Both the position numbers and the translations under genes were made by a program. Below, piece after piece: positions 9,901 to 21,572 of a stretch of DNA of 64,000 nucleotides; positions within the stretch are counted from its first letter, which is position 1, and every line of letters begins with the position of its first letter. Source of the stretch: Solen grandis (Eukaryota > Mollusca > Bivalvia > Adapedonta > Solenidae); NCBI GenBank assembly GCA_021229015.1, contig CM037785.1, forward strand, positions 3,006,350-3,070,349, written 5' to 3'. The notes under the pieces were generated by a model. It was not told where the DNA came from, did no database searches, and was given only the letters and a program-made list of their open reading frames with translations.

Positions 9901-12900
9901 CCATTTGGATTTCCATGTGAGGTAACCTTCCAGCTGGCTTGCGGTAGGTAGGTGGTTCTACCTGGATGCCTCCGTGCATTCGGGGTCTTCCTCCACCTGT
10001 AATTAGCTGGATGTCGCTATATGACTGAAATACTGTCGAAGCGACGGTAAACTCAAATAGTCAAGTCATATCAATTTATGGACTACCAGTATGTGGAAAA
10101 TTTACTTCTGTTAAATATGTCAACTGTTTAACTTTAAATTAAGATATATAGTCTTCAGTTTAAGTAAGTAACAAATGCATTTTTATTGATATTAAAGAAC
10201 TGAAGAAATAAACATACCAGAGAAAAATGATAAGTGAAGATAATTTGTAATAACTCACAGAGTGACAATCTTAGAGTTGAATTGAGACAAAAAAATAAAA
10301 AAATCTTAAATAATTAAAAAAACTATACTTACTTGAAGAAATATTTTACATTAAAAAATATACTTAAATAAACATGAATGTGTGACGATGCGTCGTCACA
10401 GGTATAGGTACAATCTCTGACAACTGCGTCAGGGAGTCGACTCTTTGGCTCAGTGGTTAGAGCATTGGGTTATCACGCCGGCGGACTGGGTTCGATTCCG
10501 GGCCGGGCTGTGTTTGTTACATTTGGTGTCAGAAGTGGGATCAACTGCCATACCGGAGTTGCCTTACCCACGTGTTTCCCAGGCCAAGTCTCGGGTCGAG
10601 ACTTCTCGGAGGGGGAAGTAATGTGACGGGTTCGATTCCGGGCCTGGCCGTGTTTGTTACAAATGTTTACATCAATAAAACTTACCCAATGCTTTCTGTC
10701 CACTTCCTCATCAGCATCCCATTTTCTTGTAAGGAATGGATGTTTTTCACTGATGATCTCTCCATCAAAGAATGTTGTCAATGTTGGATATTCTTCTGTA
10801 AGGCCTTTTATTTTTAAGTAACCACAAAGGTAAGAAGTCTGCATGTCTACATGCTGAAAAGAAAATGAACAAATATATATATGTGTAGCAGAGCAGCTTA
10901 ATTAATAGGTACTGCTATGCAAATCTCAATGAAATGATTCACAATTGATTATGTAAAATTATATCAAATGAAAAGAAATCCATTGTTTTCTATGGTGAAC
11001 AAAAGTAAAAGTAAACTAGAAATATATCAACTGGATTCAGATTCTCCCATTTTTAGAAATTTTCACTAAGTTATGGGCTACAACTATGCTATGTCTCAAT
11101 AAATACTAAACAAAAACCCAGGTGCACAAATACACATCATGGTAAATGAATATGTGACGCTTCAAAGATTTAGATATCACTGGTGTTATACATGCCACAA
11201 AATGTCATATCATAGAGTCATATTTACTTGAAGATAGGGACCACAATTCTGCCATGACAATGAATTTTTAAATGAAACCAAATGTGCACAACACAAATGT
11301 TTATTTTTCCATTTCTTTAAATAATCGAGATATAAAACATGTTCATAGAAATATAAAATATATCTAAATCTAGAAATGGTATACCTTGATTAATGTGAAA
11401 TTGTCAAATTTAAAGGTGTCAAAACAGCAGTGTTAGTAATCCAACAGTGGGCGTATTCAACTGGGGATTTTGTTGACTAACTCTTTTTTTTCATTTGACT
11501 GGTGGAGTGATGGGACTGTGATGTTAGAGCATTAAAAAAAAAATTCTACGTTAATAATCTCTAAATTATTTTCAAGATTAAAAATTAGTACACATAATTG
11601 ATAACTGAAAAGAATATATACTTATTCAAACAACTCATTGTATATTTCTGCTCAACAATTTAGCATCCTCCGTTCAAGAAGAACTTGAAAATTTTCTGTG
11701 TAGAGATTATTAGATAAAAATAGAATAATGTTACATGTCTATCTCACTAAATAAATGACATGAATGACCAATTTTATCATTCAGCTTCATAAGTTGGGTT
11801 CCCTGTAACAGAAAAACTAATAAAATATTGCAATGGACATGCATGATGGTGAAAAGAAATCCTTATTCACATCTTTAGGTTTTAAACTTTTTTTTGTAAA
11901 CTAGAACTCCGCGAGTCGGATGTGTCGCCTGACAATGACTTATCTGTTGACAGTAAAGATGCCAGTTTGTCACTTTCTTTTAAGAATTTGGTATCACTCC
12001 AGGTCATTGCAAGAAACATACATATCAATCTCAAGTCATTCAAACTTATGGTGAAAATATTATACTCCGGACAAGAAATGCTCTAAAAAAATCAATCAAA
12101 GGGGAATTATTAAAAAAGCGCACAAGGTAGAGTTATGGTTCTTTTGCACTGCACTCTGGTCATTGCAAGAAACATACATACCAAGTCTTAAGTCATTCAA
12201 ACTTATGGTGAAAAAGTTATGCTCCGGACAAGAAATCCTCCAAGAAAATCAATCAAAGGGGAATAACTCAAAAAGCGCACAAGGTAGAGTTATGGTTCTT
12301 GTGCACTGCACTCCGGGTTTTTGCAAGAAACATACATATCAAGTCTCAAGTCATTCAAACTTATAGTGACAAAGTTATGCTCCGGACAAGCAGACGGGGA
12401 CGCCGCCGCTGCCGAAGAAAGTAACCCCTAGACTAGAGTCAGGCGACACAAAAAATGGTAATTGATAAAAGCGACATCAATGCAAATATCTATTCGACTG
12501 GACATTTTTTGTTGAGTAACTTTTTTCTTTGCGCATCTAGCTCCACAAACCTTTCGTTCTCAATGGAAAATCTCAGTTACTCATATTCTTAATACCATGC
12601 TTGCATATTGTATTAAATAACCAAAATAAATCTACCAGTATTAACCAGTGTATATGTACAATGACCAGAACTTCCAATGATTAAAGTTAATTCTAACACT
12701 ATAAAACAAGAGGGTCATAGAGGCCCTGAATCTTTCACCTGAGTATAGGGTTACCCAAGAAACATTTGTACTTAAACATTTTGAAATTTTGCCAGTAGTT
12801 TTGCATTTTCACTATATATGTACATTTAAGACAAATTAGCCTCGCCCCTGGTGGCCATGTTTTTTTTAAGGATCAGAAATTTTTTAGCTATCTTGGTAGA

Positions 12901-14901
12901 GGGTTACCCAAGGAACATCTGTACAAAAACATTTTGAAATATGGCCAGTAGTTTTGAAGGAGATGATTTTTAAAGTTTTCATAATTTTTCTTTACATTGC
13001 CATGGCAACCAGAGTTCTACATGGATCAAGTTTATTTTAGCAACTTTTGTGAAGGTTCTCCTAAGGATCAACCAAACCATGTTTAATCATATATGTATAT
13101 CAAGTATAACATATGACTTCATATTACTCCTACTGTAACATTATAAAATAAACCAACACATTCTTATCATTTCTATAACTTTGCAGTCTGGTAAATGTGT
13201 TTAAATGGAAATAGAGATTTTTTTTTCTTGCTATATTATATATTACATTATATAATGATGCAGCATAATGTATATGTTGTATTCAGATGCTTTATGACTA
13301 ATTATTTGGTAAATGAGGTCTATAGCTATGGCATAACTGAACTTAACAGGAACAATATGCAATATAATTATTCTACGATACAGCACTCAAAACATACAAA
13401 ACTAAACTCTGTTTCCTAAATACTAAAACCTATTTTCAATATTTTTGCAAAAACATCACTGAATGTATGACAAAACACAGTGTTATAGCCAATTCATAGA
13501 ATACCAAAGTATGAATTAACTGAAAATGATTCTAAGAAAAAGTTCAATTGGTCAATATTGACTGTCATATTATTAACCATTAAATACCAGTTGTGAAAAT
13601 TGGGAGCAAACAATATTTGCCCAAATCCTGCAGGACAGGTCAACGTGTAACAACAACCCTACAGTATACGTTTGCATGTAAATATGATGTATTTCGTTGG
13701 CAATTAGTCTATATCTGCACTGTAACTGCCGTAACTGTAATTGAATTGCGGTTACCTCATTTCTAGTTAGCATGAAAAACTGGATTATGGGTCGTTTCAC
13801 CCCAATTCTCTTTCGCCCTATACCCTGTCGCCCCAACTCCCTGTCGCCCTATACCCTTTCGCCTTAAACTGTGAGTATGTTCGCCCTATTGTAATTTTGG
13901 TGGATTTGAATGAAATAATATATAAATGTTTGTGGATTCGGTTGTAATATTTTATGCATGTATGTTTTAATAAGTATATATTCATATTACATTTATCATA
14001 TTTTGTTGCACAAGTGATACATAATGAAACATCCATCTTGGAATGACAGTTTCAATTTTTTTACATCTTATATACCCTAACATTGGCGGTGTATTTATAA
14101 TTAAATAAATAAATTCATGCACTGTTTGTTTCGTTTTAAGACCTTATTCAATTCATTTGCATCCCTACTTGTCATAAATGAAAGAGACAGGGTGTATAAA
14201 ATAATTATGTTAAATGAGACAAATGAACGCCGAAAATACTGTAGTTTGCTATAAATTGACAACATATATATGAAAGAACTATACAAAATGATTAAATACT
14301 TGCTTTGATTACCAATTATTTCTTTAATTATTTCAGTATGTGTTTGCAAAGTAAGTCTTTTGATCTGATCAAGTAATTAATAATGCTATTATTGTTAAAA
14401 TCAATTAAGAATACTGATATCTTATCAGGATTAATAAAACGTGTTTCCTCGTGCATATTTTTTTTAAATACCAAGACAATATTCATCACCATTTTGTAAT
14501 ATCCATTTTGTTTATTAATTTATAATTTTACTAGGGCAATGAACCCACTATGTAGGGCGAATGAACCCACGTTGTAGGGCAAACTGACTCGGGCGAAAGT
14601 GTACTTAGGGTGAATGAACCCGATACGGAAAAACTGCTTCTGTTATGTATCTAGTATTTAATTATGAATGGAGAATTTTATTCAAAGGATTGAGCATTTA
14701 AAGCAAAAACAAAACTAATTTACTGAACTGGCGTCTGATAAGAACAAGATAGGTAGATATATTGTTGGTGACCATACATAGCTTGCACAGATTACCTACC
14801 TGTAAAATGACTTCCACGTCATAGCAATTTCCCTTGCTTTTCTGGCTTCCTTGAAATCTCGAACCATTGTAAAGTAAAGACGTGGCTACACCTGGCTGTT
14901 C
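6904..14901 (-). CDS. GID4: GID4: CTLH/GID E3 ligase substrate receptor (5' end missing)
   Basis: Five coding exons join in frame: 14901-14800, 10853-10686, 9703-9605, 8032-7902 and 6967-6904. All have GT-AG introns, of about 3.9, 1.0, 1.6 and 0.9 kb. They give 187 residues, matching vertebrate GID4 almost residue for residue from its conserved beta-barrel start to its C-terminus. GID4 is the receptor subunit of the cytosolic/nuclear CTLH (yeast GID/Vid24) ubiquitin ligase and binds proteins with an N-terminal proline. The glutamate and tyrosine matching human E237 and Y258, which contact that proline, are both present in the fourth visible exon (its first residue and residue 22). The poorly conserved N-terminal part and the start codon fall in the 100-N gap. 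No frameshift or stop is seen. Confidence 0.97.
7442..7675. mobile_element. piggyBac-like MITE, copy 2 (GID4 intron)
   Basis: It has the same 14-bp ends as copy 1, with TTAA duplicated at 7438-7441 and 7676-7679. An internal hairpin has 32-nt arms at 7572-7603 and 7607-7638 that pair at 31 of 32 positions around a TTA loop. It lies in the last visible GID4 intron. Confidence 0.85.
7902..8032 (-). CDS. GID4: GID4 fourth visible exon
   Basis: This 131-nt exon encodes [20 protein letters not shown] and continues to YYYHRSSE, ending two bases into the next codon. The acceptor is CATTACAG and the donor GTATGT. It carries the two residues matching human E237 and Y258 of the proline pocket. A SINE begins 26 nt upstream of the acceptor edge. 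Confidence 0.97.
8059..8357 (-). mobile_element. tRNA-derived SINE (GID4 intron)
   Basis: On the minus strand the head contains an A-box-like TGGTGGTTAGAG and a B-box-like GGTTCCATGCC. A body of about 220 bp follows, ending in a GTTTAACACAACAAACAAAA tail. Matching fragments occur at 3858-4000. Clear target-site duplications were not found. Confidence 0.75.
9605..9703 (-). CDS. GID4: GID4 third visible exon
   Basis: This 99-nt exon encodes 33 residues from [12 protein letters not shown] to DFVFMRWK, phase 0 on both sides. The acceptor is ATTTTAG and the donor GTAAGT. It is somewhat more diverged from vertebrates than the neighbouring exons, as expected for this surface segment. Confidence 0.96.
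9823..10076 (+). mobile_element. tRNA-headed SINE with 11-bp target duplication
   Basis: The B-box GGGTTCGAATC lies near the 5' end. The 3' part has GTCTTCCTCCACC, TGGATGTCGCTATATGACTG and a GTCGAAGCGACGGTAAACTC end typical of molluscan SINE tails. It is flanked by TATGGACTACC at 9812-9822 and 10077-10087, a perfect 11-bp duplication that marks a retrotransposed insertion in a GID4 intron. Confidence 0.85.
10381..10661 (+). mobile_element. TRIM-like miniature LTR element with tRNA-like LTR
   Basis: The 5' LTR (10381-10521, TGTGAC...GTTACA) is followed two bases later by TGGTGTCAGAAGTGGGAT (10524-10541). That is a primer binding site complementary to the 3' end, including CCA, of a tRNA of the leucine type. 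A short non-coding interior ends in a purine tract GGAGGGGGAAG before a 40-bp 3' LTR (10622-10661). The 3' LTR keeps only the first 6 and last 34 bases of the LTR. AATG flanks both sides (10377-10380, 10662-10665). The 5' LTR holds a tRNA-like segment with an A box TGGCTCAGTGGTTAGAGC and a B box GGGTTCGATTCC. No protein is encoded, so it would depend on another retroelement. Confidence 0.8.
10686..10853 (-). CDS. GID4: GID4 second visible exon
   Basis: This 168-nt exon encodes 56 residues, phase 0 on both sides. It contains [20 protein letters not shown] and ends at DRKHW. The acceptor is TTTTCAG and the donor GTAAGT. The sequence is nearly identical to vertebrate GID4. A miniature LTR element ends 24 nt past the donor edge. 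Confidence 0.97.
11898..12455 (+). mobile_element. HINE-like element, GTCGCCTGAC subfamily
   Basis: The head AACTAGA plus hairpin CTCCG/CGGA is followed by GTCGCCTGAC at 11924-11933. The tail has GACGCCGCCGCTGCCG and then GTCAGGCGAC at 12438-12447, the perfect inverse. About 2.5 tandem monomers of roughly 160 bp lie between, sharing CATTGCAAGAAACATACATA and GAGTTATGGTTCTT. Confidence 0.75.
12705..13085 (+). mobile_element. Truncated GAGGGCC-type HINE
   Basis: It begins AACAAGAGGGTC and continues through the monomer type shared with 43581-44241 (ACCAGAGTTCTACATGGATC). The terminal hairpin is missing, so it is 3'-truncated. Confidence 0.6.
13789..14621. mobile_element. Non-autonomous DNA element with TTCGCCC repeats at both ends
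   Basis: The ends are imperfect inverted repeats of about 33 bp. The left starts GGGTCGTTTCACCCCAA; the inverse of the right reads GGGTTCATTCACCCTAA. Each end also carries several more copies of TTCGCCC/GTCGCCC (left) or GGGCGAA/GGGCAAA (right). The middle is AT-rich and non-coding. The superfamily is unknown and no clear target duplication was found. Confidence 0.6.
14800..14901 (-). CDS. GID4: GID4 first visible exon (partial)
   Basis: It encodes 34 residues beginning [14 protein letters not shown] and ending DVEVILQ, the start of the conserved GID4 barrel. The donor is CAG|GTAGGT (intron 14799 downward), phase 0. The 5' side runs directly into the gap at 14902, so neither the acceptor nor the start codon can be seen. 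Confidence 0.95.
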
Positions 14902-15001
14902 NNNNNNNNNNNNNNNNNNNNNNNNNNNNNNNNNNNNNNNNNNNNNNNNNNNNNNNNNNNNNNNNNNNNNNNNNNNNNNNNNNNNNNNNNNNNNNNNNNN
15001 N
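14902..15001. other. Assembly gap (100 N) inside GID4
   Basis: Exactly 100 N, a conventional placeholder for a gap of unknown length. It removes the 5' part of a GID4 exon, and probably the start codon. Confidence 1.
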
Positions 15002-16571
15002 AAAGTTTGATGCAGGCTTTAAGCTGGTTCAATACATAATTTCCTTGGCAGTTTATGACAGTATGGTAAAGGGCTATTCAAACTGTTCATTATTTCTGAG
15101 CTCCATGAATTAAGGGACTATGGTGAATTTTAACCTTTAAAGCCTTTGCTTTATATAGATACATGGGTAAAAGTTGGAAATTTGAAGTAAAAAAATCTTG
15201 ATTTTAGCTCTTCTTTATATAGTTTTCTATAGAACAAGAAGTCATCTGGCAATCTAAAATTCCTGAAATTCCTGAAAATTTCTAAAAACTTTTACCCATG
15301 TGGAAGTATTTTGAAGCCTTTGCAAACAAAGCCGACACAGAGCGGAGCTGTCTGATCAGGGTATCAACAGTGAATCAGGTACAGGTTTAGTCATTTGCCA
15401 AAAATATGTCTCTGTCAAAAAGACTGTCTCAACAACACTTAAGCGACATTCCCTGCTGCATTCAGTTAATGGAAATTAGCAACTTTGAATTTTCTTCCAT
15501 CCAAAAGACTTGACTGTTCATCCAACACCTCATTTTCCCTTAAACAATGTCATCTTTCTTTTTCTCACCTAGCAGAAATAAAACTCTAAATGTTTTAAAT
15601 ATAATTTCCTATTACAACCTTTTCCCACCTAATTTAAGTTAAATTAATTAGCAGAACCATTTCACAATTATAATTAAGATGAATTTCCTCTTTTATTGCT
15701 GCTGCTGCTATTTCTCCAAATTCATTATTTTGTGCAAATGCAACATGCATATTTTTTTCCATGTGGGAAGTTACAGAAATTCTGTTGCTAACAACTTTTA
15801 TCTTAAATTAACAGTTAATTTCACCAAACTGCAGTTTTGGTTGTTATCATTTCAGTCTTTGAGTATTTCTGTTTCCAACATCTTTAGGGTGCCTGGATAA
15901 CATATAGCAGTAACACACTTTGCTTCTCACTGATACATCTTCAAAAGTGCAACTTTTACAGATGTAGAAGACTGTCATATTTTTTTCCTACAAACTGATT
16001 ATTCTGTACAATATAACGATAAACTTAGAGCAGTCGCTAAGAAAGTTGCACAGGGGTGTAGCCAGGCTTGTCATTAAATAGATATTCACTAGAAGGATTC
16101 ATGCTGCTCAGCCAAGCATCTGAGGATTCTTGAATTTTTATTTAATAATTTTTGGAATTTTTTTTATAAAGGGTTGGCTAAAATCATAATGCATGTATCT
16201 CACTTCTTGATCTAAATATTGGCTCTAAATTAAAGAGAATGCAATTCTTATCAAAATTTTAAGAACCAAAAGGACAATAACTAATTCTGTAAAAAGTCAT
16301 TCAAACCTGAAACATATCATAATATATCCTTGTATACAAAAATTTAAAAAATCAAACAAAAGAGTTATCTTACTTGACTACATCTTAACCCTACAGACAT
16401 TTAAGTATCAGCATTAACTATAAGTGTAAAAATTTGGCACTACAGGGCAGCCAAAGTTATCACACAGAGTGAACTTGACCCTGAAGGTTATTGGTTAAAC
16501 ACCTAAACATGGGCTCCCCATAAGATGTTCTTACTCCATCTAAATTTCCTTACAGATTGGATCTCAAGTTA
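15002..16571. other. No gene recognised upstream of GID4 gap
   Basis: AT-rich sequence. A short match to another dispersed repeat (GCAAACAAAGCCGAC...CTGTCTGATCAGGG, about 15318-15362) is shared with 18609-18670. No GID4 upstream exon or CpG-rich promoter was recognised. Confidence 0.4.
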
Positions 16572-18055
16572 AGACAAGAGCTGTCAGAGGACAACACGCT
16601 CGACTATTCAAAATGCTTGTTGGTAAATCAAATGAAATCTATTTCAATTCTTGCCCTTTATAGTAATAGTAAAAAATTATATACCTTGATAGTCTGATAC
16701 CCATTAATATATTTATGATGTCTAAAATCAATCCCATGCCTAGTTACTGAGACATAAGCACAATAACACTGTGCATGCAAAACTTTAACCAAAAATCCAA
16801 GTTAGAAAAGGGCCATAATTTGCATCAGTCCAAAAGTTATCCTCCTGTTTTCTGATGCCCTTGAAGACAAACCTTAACTTTCTAGTCAATTCCACAAGCA
16901 ATTTCTGAGATATAAGCTGGATAGTAGCTTGAATGCAAAACTTTAACCATAATTCTAAGTTAAAAGGGGGTCATAATTTTTAATTTATTCCATCAAGAGA
17001 TATCTACCATGAAAGTATGATACCCCTAAATGTATTAAAGATGTCTCAAATCAATCCCATACCTGGATACTAAGATATAAGCATGAAAGTACCTTGCATG
17101 CAAAACTTTAACCAAAATTTCTAAGTTAAAAAAGGGGCCATAACTTGTAATATATTCCATCAAAAGTTGTCTACTATGAAAGTATGATACCCCTAAACAT
17201 ATTAAAGATGTTTCAAATCAATCCAATACCTGGATACTGAGATATTAGCATGAAAGTACCTTGCATGCAAAACTTTAACCAAAATTTCTAAGTTAAAAAA
17301 GGGGCCATAACTTGTAATATATTCCATCAAAAGTTGTCTACTATGAAAGTATGATACCCCTAAACGTATTAAAGATGTTTCAAATCAATCCCATGCCTGG
17401 ATACTGAGATATTAGCATGAAAGTACCTTGCATGCAAAACTTTAACCAAAATTTCTAAGTTAAAAAGGGGCAATAATTTGTAATTTATTCCATCAAGAGT
17501 TATCTACCTTGGTAGTATAATACCCCTAAACATATTAAAGATGTTTCAAATCAATCGCATGCTTGATGCTGAGATATAAGCATGAGAGTATCTTGCATGC
17601 AAAACTTTAACCAAAATTTCTAAGTTAAAAAGGGGCCATAATTTGTAATTTATTCCATCAAGAGTTATCTACCTTGGTTGTATGATGCCCCTAAACATAT
17701 TCATAAACTTTCAAGTCAATACCATGAATGGTTATTGAGATACAAACTAGATAGTAGCTTGCACGCAAAACTTTAACCAAATTTTCTATTGCATGCAAAA
17801 CTTTAACCAAAATTTCTAAGTTAAAAAGGGGCCATAATTCATATTAAATTCAGTCAAGAGTTATCTACCTTGGTTGTCTGATGCCCCTGAACATATTTAT
17901 AAACTTTCAAGTCGATACCATAAATGGTTACTGAGATATAAGGTTGATAGTAACTTGCACGCAAAACTTTAACCAAAAGCTGCAACGCCAACGCCGACGC
18001 CGACGCCAGGGTGACTACAATAGCTCTCATATTCTACGAATAGTCGAGCTAAAAA
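16572..18055 (+). mobile_element. HINE-like element, GCTCGACTATTC subfamily
   Basis: The head GACAAGAG plus hairpin CTGTC/GACA is followed by GCTCGACTATTC at 16598-16609. The tail has repeated CGCCGACGCC and then a hairpin (TAGCTC...GAGCTA) holding GAATAGTCGAGC at 18038-18049, the exact inverse, followed by TAAAAA. The core is about eight monomers of roughly 165 bp, each with GCAAAACTTTAACCA and GGGGCCATAA. One unit near 17760-17800 is shortened. Confidence 0.8.
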
Positions 18056-21000
18056 TGAAGCTTGCCAAAAAACTTAAACCACAGTGCAGGCTAAGAGTAT
18101 CATTCCTTGTGACCTTAAACTTGAAGGTATTGAACTCAACATCAATATCCGTGCTCCCTTTATAGCAAAGTGCCTTTATATTACCAGTATGTGAAGTTTC
18201 AAACATTCTGGACCATCAGTTGAAAAGATATTAAGAAAGTAAAGCTACGACTGGAGTGGGGTGAAAACTGATGAATTCATGACAGGAATAAAAGCAAATA
18301 ACTTTAACACAGATTGCAAATGATGCCAATCCAGTCAGTAAAAACAAAATTTCACACATAATGATGTTACAGTACATTTCTAAGAACATGCACAAGTTAC
18401 AAATTAGTAATGGTATCCTGTCAAAATAGTTTTCAATTCCTATAATCATACACCTGAAAACAATTTGCATGGCATTTTTTAACAATTCAAAAGCCCAACT
18501 CCATTCCAAATAAGATGGAGAAAAAAAAAAACACCCTGCAATCGCATTTTGATTGATCAGCATATCCAGACAAGGCAGTAAACCCTTTACTTCATATATA
18601 TGCATTTTGATGCCTTGGCAAACAAAGCGGACCAAGATCAGACAGCTCCTTCCGAGAGCTGCCTGATCAGGAATATCTCTATTTGCTCATACAATATTGT
18701 AGCTCAGATTCTGCACAGTCTGCACGGAAAAGAAAAAATCATCATTTCCTATCCAATTTTGACAGAATATACATTGGAAGGTGCTGTCTGATCTGGGTCC
18801 CTTCTCTTTGCTCTTACAATATTGTAGTAGTCTAAACGGCAAAGTAAAATCCCAAAATTCACTACCTTATTTCCCATCCTTTGTTTAATTTTCTAAGTTA
18901 AAGGAATTAAAACCTTTTTTTTAAAGACCCAAATGGATGCATGTCACAAAAAGTTCAGTGCAAAATGCCATTTCAATCATATTGATCAACATACATGGTG
19001 GAATCCTATTCAAATGAACTCAAGATCATAGTTTCTTGACATTTCAAGACCACAAAATGCAAAATATAAAATAGAATTTTGGTGTCAAACTTCTACAAAA
19101 CCAGAGAAGTATAATTTGCCATACAAAAGTCATCCAAGCCTACACACTTCTAATTAGTCAAGTATAGAAAAAATCTTTTGAAGTTGATCAGATCATGGTT
19201 TTGGATGATGCATCACATGAATACAAGCACATAACAATTTCATATCACTGTGTGTGAAGAAGATAGGAAGCTATATTTAGATATGATATTGTCTGTTTGC
19301 TTGTAAGCTGGGAGTCTGACATTCATTTCTCTCATGTTTTTGGGGATAACAAAGCATACACGGTCAAGTCTTGGAAAATTAAAATAGTGATAAAATTAAA
19401 ATTTGTCAGTTTCTTTTTCTCCTCTGCTGATTATTACTGTCTAAGAAATGACAAAAAAATAAAGTTACTGTAATAAATAATCCGTTCAGTTTTTATGGCA
19501 AATACAAATCAATAATCTCAATTATATTCTAATAAATTTGTAAATATAAACTAAATGTGACGATAAATTTAGAATTATACTTCAATATGATTTATCAATA
19601 TTGTCAAACACTGAAAAAAAAATCCTCATTCATCTCTTTCTCTCGACCAATCAGAAGCTTTTTTCTCAATAAAACGTCATAAAAAGATAAAATCATCACC
19701 CCCTCGAAATCAGACAGCAACCTGAAAACTCCTCTGACTGACCTGATTTTATTCCAAGACTGTTTCCCCAAAAAGATACACAAAATATTCATGACCTGTT
19801 GTATGCATGACAGAAACAGATTAGAATCAGTTCATGAAAATACCGGCGTCACAGCTCTACAATTACCATAATGGACCCAGAACTTGAGATCCAGGTTGCA
19901 TGACTCTAAACCTTATTTGCATACTGATCCAGCCACTTTCCTTTTACTGGACGCTACTTTAGCCAGACAACGTCTTAGCTAAAACAGCTAAACTCTAACT
20001 GGGATGCTAACTTGTCATTCTGAAAGTTCTGGTTCAAGACTACCAGTAGTATGGACTTCAGCATTTCATCACCCCTAATTGAATCTGATCAAAGTAAGAA
20101 ACATGAATGATGCTTGCATTTTGCCTCCAGGATACCGTTTCAGGCTTTTCCCTTGGTTTCCTCAAATAAGGGGTCATTAGTGACCCCTTGGTATAATTAT
20201 ATTCTGAAATATTTGGAGGTCATTTAGACACATTTCTAGGTCTAAATGGACAATTTTTGTATGTCATGGAAAACCCTGATGTCTCATCCAGGTTATAGCA
20301 ACTAGATACAGTTAAAGGGCTGATAATGTTGAATGGATCCTCAAAGAAGACACGGATGACTTTCACTGACACAAATTTTACTATCAGTGTGTTTATGCAT
20401 GCAGGAAGCTGCACCTGCATACAATTATACTTTCAAAGTGTTTCACACTGTATACAGATGAAGTCGTTGTTCAATGTACAAAGATATACGTGTAGATAAT
20501 TCCTCATTCTGATGAGAATTTAAGTAACCCATTACTTTATATAGACTCATTTTGATGCAATGGCAAATAAAGCAGACCCAAATCAGACATCTGAGGGTCT
20601 CATCAAGATCAGGGTCATCAAGATCAGGGTCTTCTCTGTTTGCTCATAAAATAATGAATCTTAGATTTTACACATACTAAGTCTACATGGCAAAGAAAGA
20701 TGCATTATTTTATTATGCCATTTAAAGTTTTGTCAATTAATATTCATCATGTCTTAAAATCTGTATATGAATATTCATAGTGATGATGATAATAATGATG
20801 TAACAAATATGATAAGAATGTGTTGTACACTTTTGGTAAGCTAGACACCTTGCATTCAGCAAAACCCAAGCCATTATCAAGTGAGAGAAAAAGGAAACAA
20901 ATGGAAAATGCAAATTTTGCAGGAACAAGAATTGGCAGACAAAATGTCTGCCATGTAATTTTATTTTCTCTCAGCTGTCAGGCTCAATATTGTTCATTTT

Positions 21001-21330
21001 CGGTTATATCCAGCAAGTCATTTATAAAAGACATTTTTGAGGTCTTTTTAAAATGTATGATAACCAAGGATAGTATTGTTCTACATAGAATTGCTTTCAG
21101 CATGTGGTTGTTCCACTTGGTTCTATTTATTTTGTTACCCATACATAATGCACTTGATAAATATTCTAGTTTTTCCTTTATATTTAGATTATCTATATAT
21201 AGCTTTATGTAAATCTAAAGTTGTGGGGGAAATCTTCAGGAGCTTTAAGTATTTCCATTTCCATTGGAGGCCTTGTAAGCACATGTATTTCATTTTCAAT
21301 GTTTTAAATAAAAATAATATAAAAAAAAAG
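18056..21330. other. Intergenic with dispersed repeats
   Basis: No gene recognised. Two copies of one repeat lie at about 18581-18840 and 20528-20720. They share an ACTCATTTTGATGC-like start, GGCAAA(C/T)AAAGC and a TCAGAC phrase. A GATGATGATAATAATGATG stretch lies at about 20780. The short open frames here show no recognisable motif. Confidence 0.45.
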
Positions 21331-21572
21331 AAAAAAAAGAGGGCTATATGGCCCTAGATCGTTCACCAGAGTACATCATCTTATTTAAAACAATTCAAAT
21401 TGTTCTATAAGGAAACTACATGACCCCCTTGGGGCCTCATTTTTCAAGGGATCAACTTTATTTTAGCAATTATGGTAGGCATTCATGAGGTGACCATTTC
21501 TACAAATTGAAATTAAGTTCTGACCACTGGTTTCATGGAAGAAGAATTTTAAAATTGTCTATAAAGAGTATA

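Larger units (their letters stand above)
10854..14799. other. GID4 intron, filled with repeats
   Basis: This 3.9-kb intron contains two HINE-like elements (11898-12455, 12705-13085) and the TTCGCCC-rich DNA element (13789-14621). No further exon was recognised. The remainder is AT-rich. Confidence 0.7.

Noticed and set aside
10441..10510. A functional tRNA gene
   Set aside because: A and B boxes are good, but the T-stem has a mismatch, the anticodon arm does not fold cleanly, and the segment lies inside an LTR with a primer binding site directly after it.
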